The notes under the pieces: generated by a model
The model's database searches: none
Told to the model about the DNA's origin: nothing
The model's input: the letters and a program-made list of their open reading frames with translations, nothing else
Shown: positions 12,041 to 24,461 of the stretch, piece after piece
Position numbering within the stretch: the stretch's first letter is position 1
Layout: every line of letters starts with the position of its first letter
From: Nissolia schottii
Lineage: Eukaryota > Streptophyta > Magnoliopsida > Fabales > Fabaceae
Reading direction: 5' to 3'
Assembly (NCBI GenBank): GCA_003254905.1
Contig: QANU01041523.1
Span: 1 to 64,000 of the forward strand
Length of the DNA stretch: 64,000 nucleotides
Program-made: the position numbers and the translations under genes

Positions 12041-13727
12041 TGCCACACCCCAATTTGTAACATGGTCGGCACACAAGGGATTAGTTTCCTTACGGAAGCC
12101 TCTAAGAACGTTTTTCGTAAAAATATACACTTTAACTTTAATTAAAACAAAGAAAACTTTTCTTTTTTGAATAAACATAATCTCTTTTATATTAAACATG
12201 AATATACATGATAAAATAAGCGACTGGTCTGAAAATCCTACCTGTATACAATTGGAGCACTCTAGACATGACTTGATTATAAAATAAAAATAAGACTAAC
12301 AATTCCTATGGGTAGCTTCACCTCAAGGTGACGTTGTTGTACTAACCATAAACTTCATGTTCTGCTACGTTGCTTCGTAACCTGTAACTGGAGGGGGAGG
12401 TTGAGGGGTAAGAACTCTCTGAAGAGTCTCAGCGAAAGGTCGTCCACACGGCAACATGAGACACTTCAAAAAACACATGACATGCAGATACAATATATAC
12501 ATAATATATAACAAGCATAAAACATTCATATAATAATAATAATAATCTTAAAAACATTTAAGAACATAAGTAAGTGGGGGGAGCTCTCTTGATAGATATT
12601 CTAAATATTACGGTTTAACTATTCCTGAAAATGTCTAGAATTTAGGTTGTGCCCTAATCTACATGACATGATACATGATACATGATACATGACACCGGGC
12701 ATCACTGGTTGCCGTGTCCGGACTCTATGGTCTTGCCTTAAATCTACATGAATCTTATTCTATTTTACGATCGTACAAGGTATGCTAGGGTTAATATAGG
12801 CTGTCGCTGACTTACAGTTTTATCCTAGATATACTCCCATGAAAATAGTTTCAAATACATAACATGATAATCATAACATAATCCTTATAAGTGTTTTATC
12901 TTGGAAAAATAAAGATAGATTAATATCTCATGCTTAGGGAGGTTCACAGAGAGGTGCGTCACAATGAATAACTTAAATACCAAGTATTATCCTTAGCCAG
13001 AACATTTCCTTAACCATCATCTTTTGTTAAAAGGAATACTAATCATACATATGCAACATGACTTTATGTAATGCAATAAAATCAGTGGTCCCATGTAGTT
13101 CTAAAATAGTTTCATAAATATCTACTTCATAAATAAAGAGTTTCTAAACAAATAATCATAAGAAAATAACTAATTAAATAAAAGAATTCTTAATAATAAC
13201 TAACTTCATAAATGCGTAAATAAAATACTAAGTTCTACTTCTTAAGATTTTATAAAACATACATAAATAAAATAAATAAATAAATAACTTAAAAAAATAA
13301 ATACATGGTCTAAAATAGACCGTGAAGAAAGCCACTCACTTTAACATGGCCGCTAGATAATACTAAGCTAGGAGCTCTTGACACTCTACGTGGAGGCACT
13401 GATTCCACATAAACGAAAAACGAGAGGGAAAAAAGAAATAAAAAGATAACTAAAGCGAAAAGTCTCACTAAAGTAGGACCTCTCAAGCTCTGGAGTGAAC
13501 TAGCAAGTCTAAACACTCATAGGAAGCCTCTATATACATAGGGGAGGAGGAGGCCCCCTTCTATAACTAAATCGATGTGAGACTAATTCTCAGCGTGCTG
13601 CAACGCTGCAGCGCCCAGCACTCGTCTCGTGCGAGATGTGTAGTCATCTCGCGCGAGATACACTACGTCTCGCACGAAACATCCTCGTCCCCTCCCCCAC
13701 CCTTTTTCTCTTCTAAGGGTCGTCACA
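12041..13727 (-). mobile_element. Solo LTR of a gypsy-type retrotransposon, 1687 bp, TSD AATAT
   Basis: The element starts TGCCACACCCC (12041) and ends GGGTCGTCACA (13727), giving the canonical TG..CA ends with partly inverted termini. It is flanked by identical 5-bp duplications, AATAT at 12036-12040 and 13728-13732. No primer binding site, polypurine tract or gag-pol is present between the duplications, so this is a solo LTR left by recombination between two LTRs. A TATA-like stretch (TATGTATATAG on the minus strand, about 13530-13540) suggests minus orientation, but strand is only probable. Internal short repeats include CATGATA copies near 12665-12690 and TCTCGC(G/A)CGAGA motifs near 13625-13675. 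Confidence 0.85.
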
Positions 13728-13732
13728 AATAT

Positions 13733-14686
13733 ATTTTGGAAAAGGCTAACATGTTAAAAAGATAAAAGTGAAATATTTTGAATTTTTTAATGTTTCAATG
13801 CAATAAAGACTTATAAAACTTTAATTTTTCAATGCAATAGGTTCTTCAAGGACAATTGTTACTCATATTTTTTTTCTATGTATTAACTAGAGGAGCTAGC
13901 TAACTTGGTTGGGGTCTGGGTAATTTTTGAATATTAAAAAATATGACAATTACTTTTTTTATCCTTCTTTCTATTTTGTCTCTCAAAATTCTTTCCCTTC
14001 TCTGATGGTCCAGTAACCTCCCTCTTTAAATAGTTTCGATCTCTTTTTCTATCGTCCACTGTATCACCCGCGACCACCACCGCCCTCCGCCCTTAATCCC
14101 AGTGCATGTGTGTCTTTGATTCTTTTTTTCTTTGATTCAGTTGTGTTGCTCATCAGTTAGCTGGAATTGTGCGTTTGGTGTTATTTAAAAACCTGCTGGT
14201 AATGATGCTTTTGGTAGCAAAAATTGTGGAGATGATGGTGTCCATCTTAAGATTGCCCGATTTGATTAACTCAATGAAGATTCACGATGATAACAAGGGG
14301 TAGGGGTGGTACAGTGGTAATTATGTCGTCAATGACGGTTGTTGAGCAGTGAAATTGGTAAATCAAATCAAATTATTTTAAAATATAAATATAAATTATT
14401 TTATAATTATTTTTTATATATAATCTTAGCCTTGGATGGCTGAGATACAGGGATCAATTTGGTCTCTAACTCAACCTAATTAGTTGGAGCCTTAACTAGA
14501 ATACGTGACATCTATCCTAATAGATAAAGGCCAACTATTCCTCAAACGTTTGTGGGCCAACTATTCTAGTCTTATATTAGTTAACGATATTTTAAACGGC
14601 CAACTAAAAGAATACAAAGAATGGGTCAGGCCTAATATGATCATGCAATTCTTATCACTTAAATGACAATTCTTATTACAAATAGG

Positions 14687-14717
<31 letters not shown>

Positions 14718-17539
14718 AAGACTATTCCTAATACATTGAATATGCTTTTCCTCGGTTTCTCTGATCATAGAGATGCTCAGCCCATGCCTCCCATTGTGGC
14801 ATCATTTTTGCTTCTGATTCCATTCCAGACAGCAAGAGAATCAAAGAAAGGCAAAACTGAAAATGAAAATAAAAATAAAAATAAATAGGAAATAGATTTC
14901 CTATATTCTACTTCACTCCCGACATTTTACTTATTTATTTTCACTCGATGGATTATAGCCCTTGATGACGTTACTTGTCAGTGTCACTCGATGGGGCTTG
15001 AGCTTGCTTTACATAATTTCCCCTTCCGAAAGAAATCTACTAGCTCTACAATGTGGAATCTCCAAAACAATTAATATGGGGTAAACCTCAAAATTCGTTC
15101 CAAACAACTTTGGCAACTTTAAGTTTGTTTTTGAATTTCAAAGAATAGCAAATTCATTATCAAAATTGGCATTCATAATTTAAATTTATCTTTGGTGTTA
15201 AGGATTTAGGATGAATTTGATTGACATAATGCCAAATTTGAGAACATATTTCATGTAACAATGCTACTTTAAGAAAGAATTTACTATTTTTTAAAGTTCA
15301 AAAATGAACTTCCCTAACGCTACCAATATTTAGGCTTTGAATTTAAAAATTTACTTAATTGAAAAATGAAAGGACCAGTAAAACTAGAGTCCAAAGTGCA
15401 GAGGTTTTTAATATACACCATTAAACACACTTATTTTGGTTTGTGTCTTTGCAGGTTGATAATATCCACTCTACTTTTTATTTATTTATTATTAGGTGAA
15501 ATTTTAATAAAAACTCATAATGATAAATTTTCATTTAATAATACTAGGAATGAAAAACAAATCCATGAACACGGATATCTGCAGATTGACATATTCTACT
15601 CATGAATAACCGTTAATATTAAAATTTATTAAATATCTATAATTATATATACATATAAAATTAAAATTCTCATTCCTTCGTTTCAAAATATATGTAAAAG
15701 AAAAAAAATATACCCTTATTATGAAAAAAAAATATAATTAAATTTTTATTATGAATTTAATTACTTTAAATTGTAATGTATAAGTAGTATATCAATAGTA
15801 TCGTAATATGTCATAATTGATAGTAAAAAAAATTCTTACTCTAATATCCTATCAAAATTTAAGGGTATCTATACCTTATGATTATTTATGACTACAAATC
15901 ATCCATATGTCCCACTAACTCTAATTAGTTATTATTTTAAATTTAGAAGTAAATTATGACCGTTTAAATACAAAAAAATATTGATATCTTAGTAAAAATT
16001 TGGATACCAAAGGAAGAACAAAAAAGTTGACGAATACCCACAGATATTAGTGTAGATTCAAATCTCCACCAGTAACGAATAATGGATATCCTTAATGAGC
16101 ACATATACGAATAATGAGAAGTGTTAGAATATCTATTAGAATAAAATAAAATCAGTGCTATATCTTTGATTGATTTAGACTGATTTAGTTTAACATTTAA
16201 ATTGATTATGTCTTTATATTTTGGATTATGTTCCTGCCCTATAGATAGACTTTATTTCATTATAAGTGACACAACTCTGATAATACAATATTTCTCTATT
16301 CTCTGTAACCTCTTTTTAGTCTTTGTCGTGTTCCCCCTTAGCCGTTTATTCAAAATGTTTAATTGGAAGCATGTACTTGATTCCATATACACTCATTATC
16401 GTCCCTAAACAGTACTATTATGGACTGAATTAGGGTCTGAGTTATATGTTATACGTTTGAGATAAATCCGAGTATGACATATTGACAACTTGGTTTAGAT
16501 TCGGATATGACATATCGAAAGCTCGATTCACTCGGTTGAGAATCATAACCGTCAAGAATTATTTTTACAATAAGTACTTGTCGACATAACCATGATAAAA
16601 TCCACAAACTTTTATAGGAATTATTAAAGTAATAATTAACTCAATAAATCTCACCTAAATGGTTACAAACACATGATAAATGCTCCTTGGTGACTGAAAC
16701 TACCATGACCACTATAAGGTATATAAGCATGAGTACCCTTTATGCTAATGCAAAGTCTACCCCAATAATTCTAACTTATAAATTTTTGAAATAGAAGGAC
16801 CAACTAAGACACACGTAAAATCAAAGGACCAAGCAAACAATTAACCCTACCATTTGATCAAAGTATATAAAATGTGTGTACGCCTGGGACACAAGATGAA
16901 TCAATTCTCTTTCTTTTTGTGACAGGAATACACACCTTTACTATGTGATGTGGGCAAATAGTAAAAAGCAGCAGGGAACACAGTGTGTGAAGAGCGTGGA
17001 AGCAAGCAGCACACGCAACAAGTAGTCAGTAGAAAGTCCACCCCACGCGCTATCATTCGCGACTCGCGTAAATTCTAACATTAATTGCAATCGCGAAAGA
17101 AGAAGAAGAAGAAGAAGCCACACCCAAACCCACTTCTCACGCTCTGCTGCTTAGAATCACGTGCAAGAGGAGAACCGCTCTTGGCGTCTTCGTGGAACTT
17201 GCTCAAATCCATCGTTTCATGGCTAACAATATTAGTTTAGGATGTTCGTTATATTCTTTAATTTAAACAAAGCCCTTTTTCTAGTCTTTTGTGCGGTCTC
17301 CAGTATTATTAAACAATATAATTTCCTTCGAGTAAGTGATTTGGAATTTGTTGATGTTGTTGTTTGTCTGCTAACTGAATTTGATAAATTGTTATACAAA
17401 AAGCTTAATTATAATTTTGAAGCTTTGAGCCATATAAAGGATAAATTATTCAGAAATAGTTTCTATAGTAAGAGAATTTCTTGGTCAATTTAGTTGACTG
17501 CTGAGCGAGTGTCATGAGTTCAATAATTATATGATCAAA
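13733..17539. other. Gene-poor AT-rich spacer
   Basis: No supported gene. It holds a 26-base poly-A tract (14687-14712), scattered AT-rich low-complexity DNA, and a more GC-rich patch near 16960-17225 that includes an AAG run (17099-17118) and a CACGTG G-box (about 17158-17163). That patch looks promoter- or leader-like, but I could not attach an open reading frame to it. Confidence 0.4.
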
Positions 17540-17872
17540 TTACTCACTGCGAGTAGAAATATATGAAGGTCGGAGTTTATGCGAACAGAATCCTTTAAAA
17601 TCAAACTTTTGTAAACGGATGAACTTGTTTGTTATGAGACATAAAACCTTGTTTGAGGAGTTGGGATATACCCAAAGAAACAGGTAGACAAAGATAATTA
17701 TCAGTGTGAAAGCAAAGATATAAAAGCATTTCGTATAATTTTGAATTAGTTTCTTAGCTGCTTTAGAGAATACCCCAAAGTCCCGCAGTGATTGAACGTT
17801 ATCGCTAATTAATAGGCCATGTGGTGTGTGTGAGGGGTGATTGCAGGACATTACGGAACAAAGAAAGGGCAT
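17540..17872 (-). CDS. Possible small ORF with one membrane segment, 110 aa, unproven
   Basis: An open frame from ATG at 17872 to TAA at 17540 would give a 110-residue protein. It has a Cys/His/Pro-bearing N-terminus, a strongly hydrophobic stretch (CFYIFAFTLIIIFVYLFLW, roughly residues 52-70) and a basic C-terminal half. I do not recognise a family. Nothing supports expression, and a frame of this length can arise by chance. It is recorded because its amino-acid composition looks more protein-like than the other short frames in this gene-poor stretch. Confidence 0.18.
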   Translation of the reverse strand: MPFLCSVMSCNHPSHTPHGLLISDNVQSLRDFGVFSKAAKKLIQNYTKCFYIFAFTLIIIFVYLFLWVYPNSSNKVLCLITNKFIRLQKFDFKGFCSHKLRPSYISTRSE

Positions 17873-18779
17873 ACTGCCACTAGTCAAAATAAGCCATATG
17901 CTTTGAAGATGACTGTTCAGCTCATTAGTCTATATGTATTAAAAAAAAAAAAAGGCCCTACTGATAATGATATCTATATTTTAAGCTAGGATTAGTTTAA
18001 TTTAATAGTGAGAAGTTTAAATAGTATGAATGCATGTGGTCTTAAGTTTCATTGTGACCAATGTAACTTTTAAAGTATAAAATAATCTTAATTTTTTAAC
18101 GTTTCTATTTTGTCGTTCCACTATAAATTAAAGATCTTTGAGTATTAGTTTTCTTTTAAATCAAGATCTTCTTTTGTTTAAAATAAACATGAAGAGTTAT
18201 GTTCACATCTCCATCATACATAACATGACCCTTTTATGTTAATGTAATCTTGGTCATGTTAATGAAATGTAAAGATTAATTCTCTCATATTCATCTTAAA
18301 AATAAAAAGAAAAAGAAAAATCCCCATCCCTTCTCTTGTTATCAACAAAACTCAAATTTGAATATACTTCTTTTCATACTGCAATTTGTTAACATTTATA
18401 TTTATTTATGAGCTTAAATCTCCCCTTACCAGCAGTTAAATGAAAGAGGAAACAATAGAGGGTAATATTTCTCATGGTAGTAAAATCTACCAAACATTCT
18501 TTAATTACATTCAACACTAGGGACAGAACAAGTTCAAAACCAATGCATCCTGCAAAGTTTAATGGCAAAGACTTTCTATTCAAAGGTCAGAAGAATTGGC
18601 ATTGGCTACTACATTGTCGGTAACAAAAGTTATAGAAAAGCCTTTAACCATAATTATATATTTAAGTTGCTACGTACTTTCAAGATGTTAAAAGCTAACC
18701 ATCATTTACTCAAATATAAACCCCAGCAAAAAGTGGTAAATGGAAATCATAATCATGCAGAATAAGTGCATGCCATGCA

Positions 18780-18781
<2 letters not shown>

Positions 18782-18820
<39 letters not shown>

Positions 18821-19054
18821 NNNNNNNNNNNNNNNNNNNNNNNNNNNNNNNNNNNNNNNNNNNNNNNNNNNNNNNNNNNNNNNNNNNNNNNNNNNNNNNN
18901 NNNNNNNNNNNNNNNNNNNNNNNNNNNNNNNNNNNNNNNNNNNNNNNNNNNNNNNNNNNNNNNNNNNNNNNNNNNNNNNNNNNNNNNNNNNNNNNNNNNN
19001 NNNNNNNNNNNNNNNNNNNNNNNNNNNTATATATATATATATATATATATATAT
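18782..19054. repeat. (AT)n microsatellite interrupted by an assembly gap
   Basis: AT dinucleotides run from 18782 to 18820 and again from 19028 to 19054. A run of N (18821-19027, 207 positions) separates them. The real repeat length is unknown. Confidence 0.95.
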
Positions 19055-19169
19055 CATAGTTTGAATCATTCTCCCTTTGGTCACTTCAAAATGATTTCTA
19101 ATTGTCTTTGTGATTATTGGAAGACATTATTGTTAGCCAAATGAGTAAAACTCAAAATTGGTGGAAAGA

Positions 19170-19425
19170 GTTGTTGGACTCAATTTGGTTCTCAAAAAAT
19201 ATTTGTGACATCAATTTGATCATTGTAAAATTTGAGACAATAATTTAGTACTTGAGAAATTAAAACTTATTTTGCATTAATCTAAAAGTTAATTTATCAT
19301 AAATTACCATAGTGATGATCTAAATTCTTAGTACTATAGATTAACATGAAATAAGATTAATTTTTCAAAAACTAATTAAATTGAGGTCACTAATCTTTCA
19401 CGAACCAAATTGAAGTTCTAACACA
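19170..19425. mobile_element. Fold-back element (long imperfect inverted repeat)
   Basis: The left arm begins near GTTGGACTCAATTTGGTTC and the right arm, reverse complemented, reads GTTAGAACTTCAATTTGG with further matching inward (for example TGTGACATCAATTT against AGTGACCTCAATTT). The arms are diverged and no target duplication could be fixed. This is a probable old MITE or fold-back transposon. Confidence 0.45.
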
Positions 19426-22278
19426 ATGTCTCTTAGCATTAACTTTAAACTTTTACTTCCTAACTTTAATTATGAATAATCAGATATGTTTATGATACAA
19501 AAGCAGCCTTTAGTTCATAGTTCATACTCATTGGGCCCTGCACTCAATCTCAAACTAAAACCATCTCACTAATGATAATAAAATAAACCTAACAAATGAC
19601 TCAGATTGAGAGCGATTCTTGGCTTCACATATAAGACCCCCTTATGATATTGTTCCTTATACAATAAATAGGTCATGTGTGACTTTTTGTTTTAGCTTTG
19701 TGTAATCATGACAACTTAATCATTATTCCAAAATGATTAATTTGAAGGTTAACATTAGTTACTTTATAACAGGAATCAGATGATTTTTAATTTGTCGGTT
19801 ACTTGCAAATTTGAAAGGAACAAATTCTGAATCAACGATCGCGATGCAGGACCATTTTTAATTTGGACAATTGCTTCGGCTGCATGCGAAGAAGTACATT
19901 TTAGGCAAAATGTCCCTTTTTTCCCTTACCTCTGTCAATTCGTTTTATTTTATTATTAACGTAATTCTCTGCGTTTTAAATTAATATCAATTTAATCATT
20001 TACTTTTATTTTGGTAACAATTTGGCACTAATAAATAAATTAAATTATTATCAGTTTAAAATGTAATGAACCAAATTAATTAAAAAAAAACTCAAGAAAC
20101 AAAACTAATAAACCGAATAAAGGTAAAGGTAAAGAAAAAAAAGGATTTAGCATATATTTTACTAGCATTTGGTTTCTGCATGTGCAGCTGATTGAATTAG
20201 TTGTATCATGGATTTCGTTTTTTTTTTTTTAACAAAATATATATTTCTGCCAAAAACTAAAATGAGTATCTTTTTTTTTTTTTTTTAAAATAACGAAGTT
20301 TCAATAATTATTTAATTTTAATCTCCTTAATATTATTCTCAACTTTCCTAATGTAAAACAATATTATTTCAATTTTCTTTCTAAGAGATTAGTTGGGATA
20401 ATTAGAAGTTTAACAATAAATTTTATATAGAAAAGTAAAAATAGCAAATATCTAAAAATATAATAACATTGGTCAAAAAATAATTTAAACGAAAAAATTA
20501 TGAAAAGATGGCATTAATTTACACCGGTTAAATGCAATTGCAAATAGGTACTTTAAACTTTTAAATATTTCAATTTAACCCTTAAACTTTCAATCACTTA
20601 CAAATATTTTTAAACTTTCAATCACCTTTAACTATTAAATATCTCAATTATATTTTTAAACTTTAATTCACTTACGAAGAATCACTAAAAATTATAAAAA
20701 TTTTAATAAATTTCTTATGTTATAATAATTTTTGAATGATTAGCAAAATTTATTAGCATGAAGTATTAAAATCTCTACATTTTTTTAATAAAATTTTCTT
20801 TATTATGTCATCTAATGCTTTTAAAAATATTAAAATAAATCATTTAAAAAAATTAATTTAATTTACTTTGATAATACTCACTAGACATGAGAAAAAATAT
20901 GTGATTATTTTAAATTCATTGTTTAACATATTAATACTTTTTTAAATAATATTTAATGAGATAAAAACAAAAGAATAATTAAGAAATAATCTGTAAAATT
21001 TTTGACAAATAACACTCATTAAATCTTAACATGTCGTCATCTAAAATTTTGATAATAAGCCAAATATAATTTAACATAGGATTTAACTATAAAAATTATT
21101 ATAATTTAAAATTTTAATTAAAAAAATTAATAATTAATAGTGACTAATTACAAATAAGTAAAGCTTTAAGAATTACAAATTAAAATATTTAAAAATTTAA
21201 AACACCTAGTTACAACTAAAAAAAATTATGGCGTGTAGACATTATTTATCCAAAAAAAAAGTATTAAAATTTGTTTTTTATTGGCTGCATTAAATTAGCG
21301 TGGCAAACGATTCAGTAATATACAGAGGAAGGATGACCCACAGATACTGAGATACATACACTGAATACAATGGTACTGTCTTGTTCCTTGCAAAATTAGC
21401 ACAGAATAATGGCTTCTACTGCTACGGTGGGACATACGCCATATTAGTTTTCCACTTTACCCCTTCCCCCTTGCTCCCCTTTCCCTTCCCTTCCCTCTGT
21501 ATCTAATGAAAATTTGGGTGGAGACCCATCTTATTAATTTATATATCAACTTACGTACAATTACACTTAAAAAATTTTAAGTAATAAAATAAAAAGTAAA
21601 ATTTTAAGTTTTATTTATTAAAATATATAAATTAATTTGTAGATTAATTTATTGAGTTTGTCAAACATTACACTTATGCAATTAAATAATAATCTCTTTT
21701 GTCTATTTTTATATCTCACTCTTTACTTATTTTTTTAATTTATTATGAACTTTTTACTATTACATTAATTGTATTACAAATTTTTATAAGATGATTTAGG
21801 TTAAATATTTGATATTTTATTTTAAATATTTTTTTAAATTTGTGTGCATTTTGGATATATAAGAGTATACTAGCATACTAATCAACTATCACAAGTTTGA
21901 TTGAATGAGAAACAAGTTCAAAATTCAGAAAATAAGAAACTTAAAAGAGAGTATCAAAATAACTTAAGCTGAATTAGTGAATCCCGGTAATAATACTTGG
22001 CACCGCTGCACCATGTCTCGTTACCCATGAGTCCAAATATCTCACGATACGAGCATTTCACCACACGCACTATACCCATCATCCTCACTTTAACATCTTT
22101 TTCAACCAATTTCATCACCATAATTTTTGACTGGTTTTGAAGACAGATAAGCCCCTAGTCACAGATAGCCATGTGATACCCTTTTCTCACTTCCTTCTAT
22201 AACTGGAATTGGAAGCTGCAACCATACGCATTCCTCATCTCATGCACAGTAGTTATTATCCCCTGCTCACCTTATCAA
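19426..22278. other. AT-rich spacer upstream of the mannanase gene
   Basis: No supported gene. Low-complexity AT tracts dominate (for example 20200-21300). The last few hundred bases before 22279 should contain promoter elements of the plus-strand mannanase gene. Confidence 0.4.
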
Positions 22279-22284
22279 TATAAA
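22279..22284 (+). promoter_or_regulatory. Candidate TATA box of the mannanase gene
   Basis: TATAAA in the context TCAATATAAACCCCC lies about 365 bases upstream of the chosen ATG. Transcription from about 30 bases downstream would give a leader of roughly 335 bases. This is position and motif evidence only. Confidence 0.35.
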
Positions 22285-22646
22285 CCCCCAAATTACAGTA
22301 ACCTCACACAACTCACAAAAAAACTTGTAAAAAATTCTCAACTGCATTATTGTTGGGGTCCCTGATTTTTTTTGGTTTCCTTTTGTTGGTACTTATTAAA
22401 GTTAATGCCTTTTAAGTCCATTCACACTATTCTCATTCCTTAGAGAGAGATCTGCACACTTTAACCATTTGGGGTTGTCAACAACTACTACCAAAATTCA
22501 CCTTCTCGGGTTCTAAAGCTGAGAATTTCACCCAATAATCTTCAACATAGTGTCACCAAAGTTCCCACCTTTCTGAACGAAGGGCCAAAAGGGTACCCAA
22601 AAGTATCCACAATTTGTTGAATTTCGCTGGTTTTCAATTTTCATAT

Positions 22647-24418
22647 ATGAGCAGAAGAATGGTGTCGGGAAATGGCGGGTTTTACCGTTTTCTGGGTTTT
22701 GCGTCGTTTGCGGTTTTCATTTATATGTCTTTTGGGGGGTTAAGGTTCAGTTTTGAGGTGGGGAAAGCGTTGTCTTTTGTGGAGAGGAACAACACGCAGT
22801 TTATGGTTGATGGAAAAGCTTTGTACGTAAATGGGTGGAACTCTTACTGGTTAATGGGGCAATCGGTGGATTTGCATTCGAGGCAAAGGGTCCGTGAAAT
22901 GCTGAGAAACGGTGCCAAGATGGGTCTCACTGTCTGTAGAACTTGGGCATTCAATGATGGTGATTACAATGCCCTTCAAACTTCCCCTGGTCGATTTGAT
23001 GAACAAGCTTTCAAGGTATTGTCATGATTTTTTTTGGAATTTTGTAGTATAATATGTGTGATGTGTTTGCTCATAGAATTTATTATGATTGTGTTTTTTG
23101 GTGTGTATATGTTCCGCGTTTCATGCCGCACACCGACAATTTTTTATGTGTTTGATAGTTGCGATAGTTTTTTGATAAATGATAGTAGCGATAGCGTTGT
23201 TTATTTATTCTATCTTATTTTTTTAACTTTGGCCTTCTAAGTTTTTGTTCTATTTTCCTCAAATTGTGTAAAAAAGTGGCTCTAAAGTCAGTTTGTATCT
23301 AAGTGAGGGGTGTATATGATTATGGTGTATTTTATTGGTGGTGGATACCCGTCAATTTCTCCCTTAATATCCCTGAATACTAGCAAAATTGGGTACCCAA
23401 TATGGGTAATCACGCTTGGTTAATGTAGTTGAAATTATACTGGGATAGCAGGGGCCAAACTATACATGTCGGAGTTTTGAAATGTGCATGAAGCATGACA
23501 TGATTGTCTCTTTAGAGCTGAATGTTTTTATGCGGTTAATGGAGGATTGGTGTTATTTGAACACCAACATATACCTCTTTCACCTTGATACACGCATATC
23601 TCGATACTCACCCACTCACGCATAGATATCTATTTGATATCTATATAGTATTGGGGAAAAAAACATGTTGCAGAAAAATATCGATACTGGCGTTCCTCGG
23701 AAGTGATATCATTTAGAGTGATAGAATACAGAATAAAATGATAAGTAGATTATCTGAGTGGTTTGGAACTTTGCGGAATTGATTTGAAGAGACTTTTTAA
23801 TGCTTCAAAAAATATATCTATAAGCTACATGACTCAACATAAAATATGTTGGATTTGTCATATTCCTTGTTTGCTGTTTGCCATCCTTATCAATTTACTG
23901 CCTCTGAAATTGTCCCAAAATTAGTGTTGGTAGTTCCGACATGCTGAAATTGAAAGGTTTATTAAAGGAGTGTCTGTGTAAATTTTTCAAATTTTCAAGG
24001 CATGCCTGAAATATAGTCAACGTTCAAGTTTATGATGATTGCCTTACAGATATGTGTCTTACTGAATTTGTTCTTCACGTTATGCCTGATTAAATGAAAT
24101 GTGCTTTATGTTACTGGTAATTCTTTTTTCCTTATGCTGCAAGTCATTTTCTGCATAGCATTACTTTTAATGAATGGAAACCATACTGAGGATTGGTGGT
24201 TTGTAGGCCTTGGATTATGTCATAGCAGAAGCCAGGCAAAATGGAATTAGGCTGCTTCTTAGCTTAGTGAATAACTTGCAAGCTTTCGGTGGGAAGACTC
24301 GGTATGTCGAATGGGCATGGCAAGAAGGGGTAGGGCTAAGCTCATCTAACGATTCTTTCTTCTTTGATCCATCAATACGTAGTTATTTCAAGAATTACAT
24401 CAAGGTATGACATGTCTA

Positions 24419-24461
<43 letters not shown>

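Noticed and set aside
18710..19144. Long open frames on both strands made of Tyr-Ile repeats
   Set aside because: They are translations of the AT dinucleotide repeat and the N gap.
22614..22646. Upstream start of the mannanase frame
   Set aside because: The codon at 22614 is TTG, not ATG. The first ATG in frame is at 22647.
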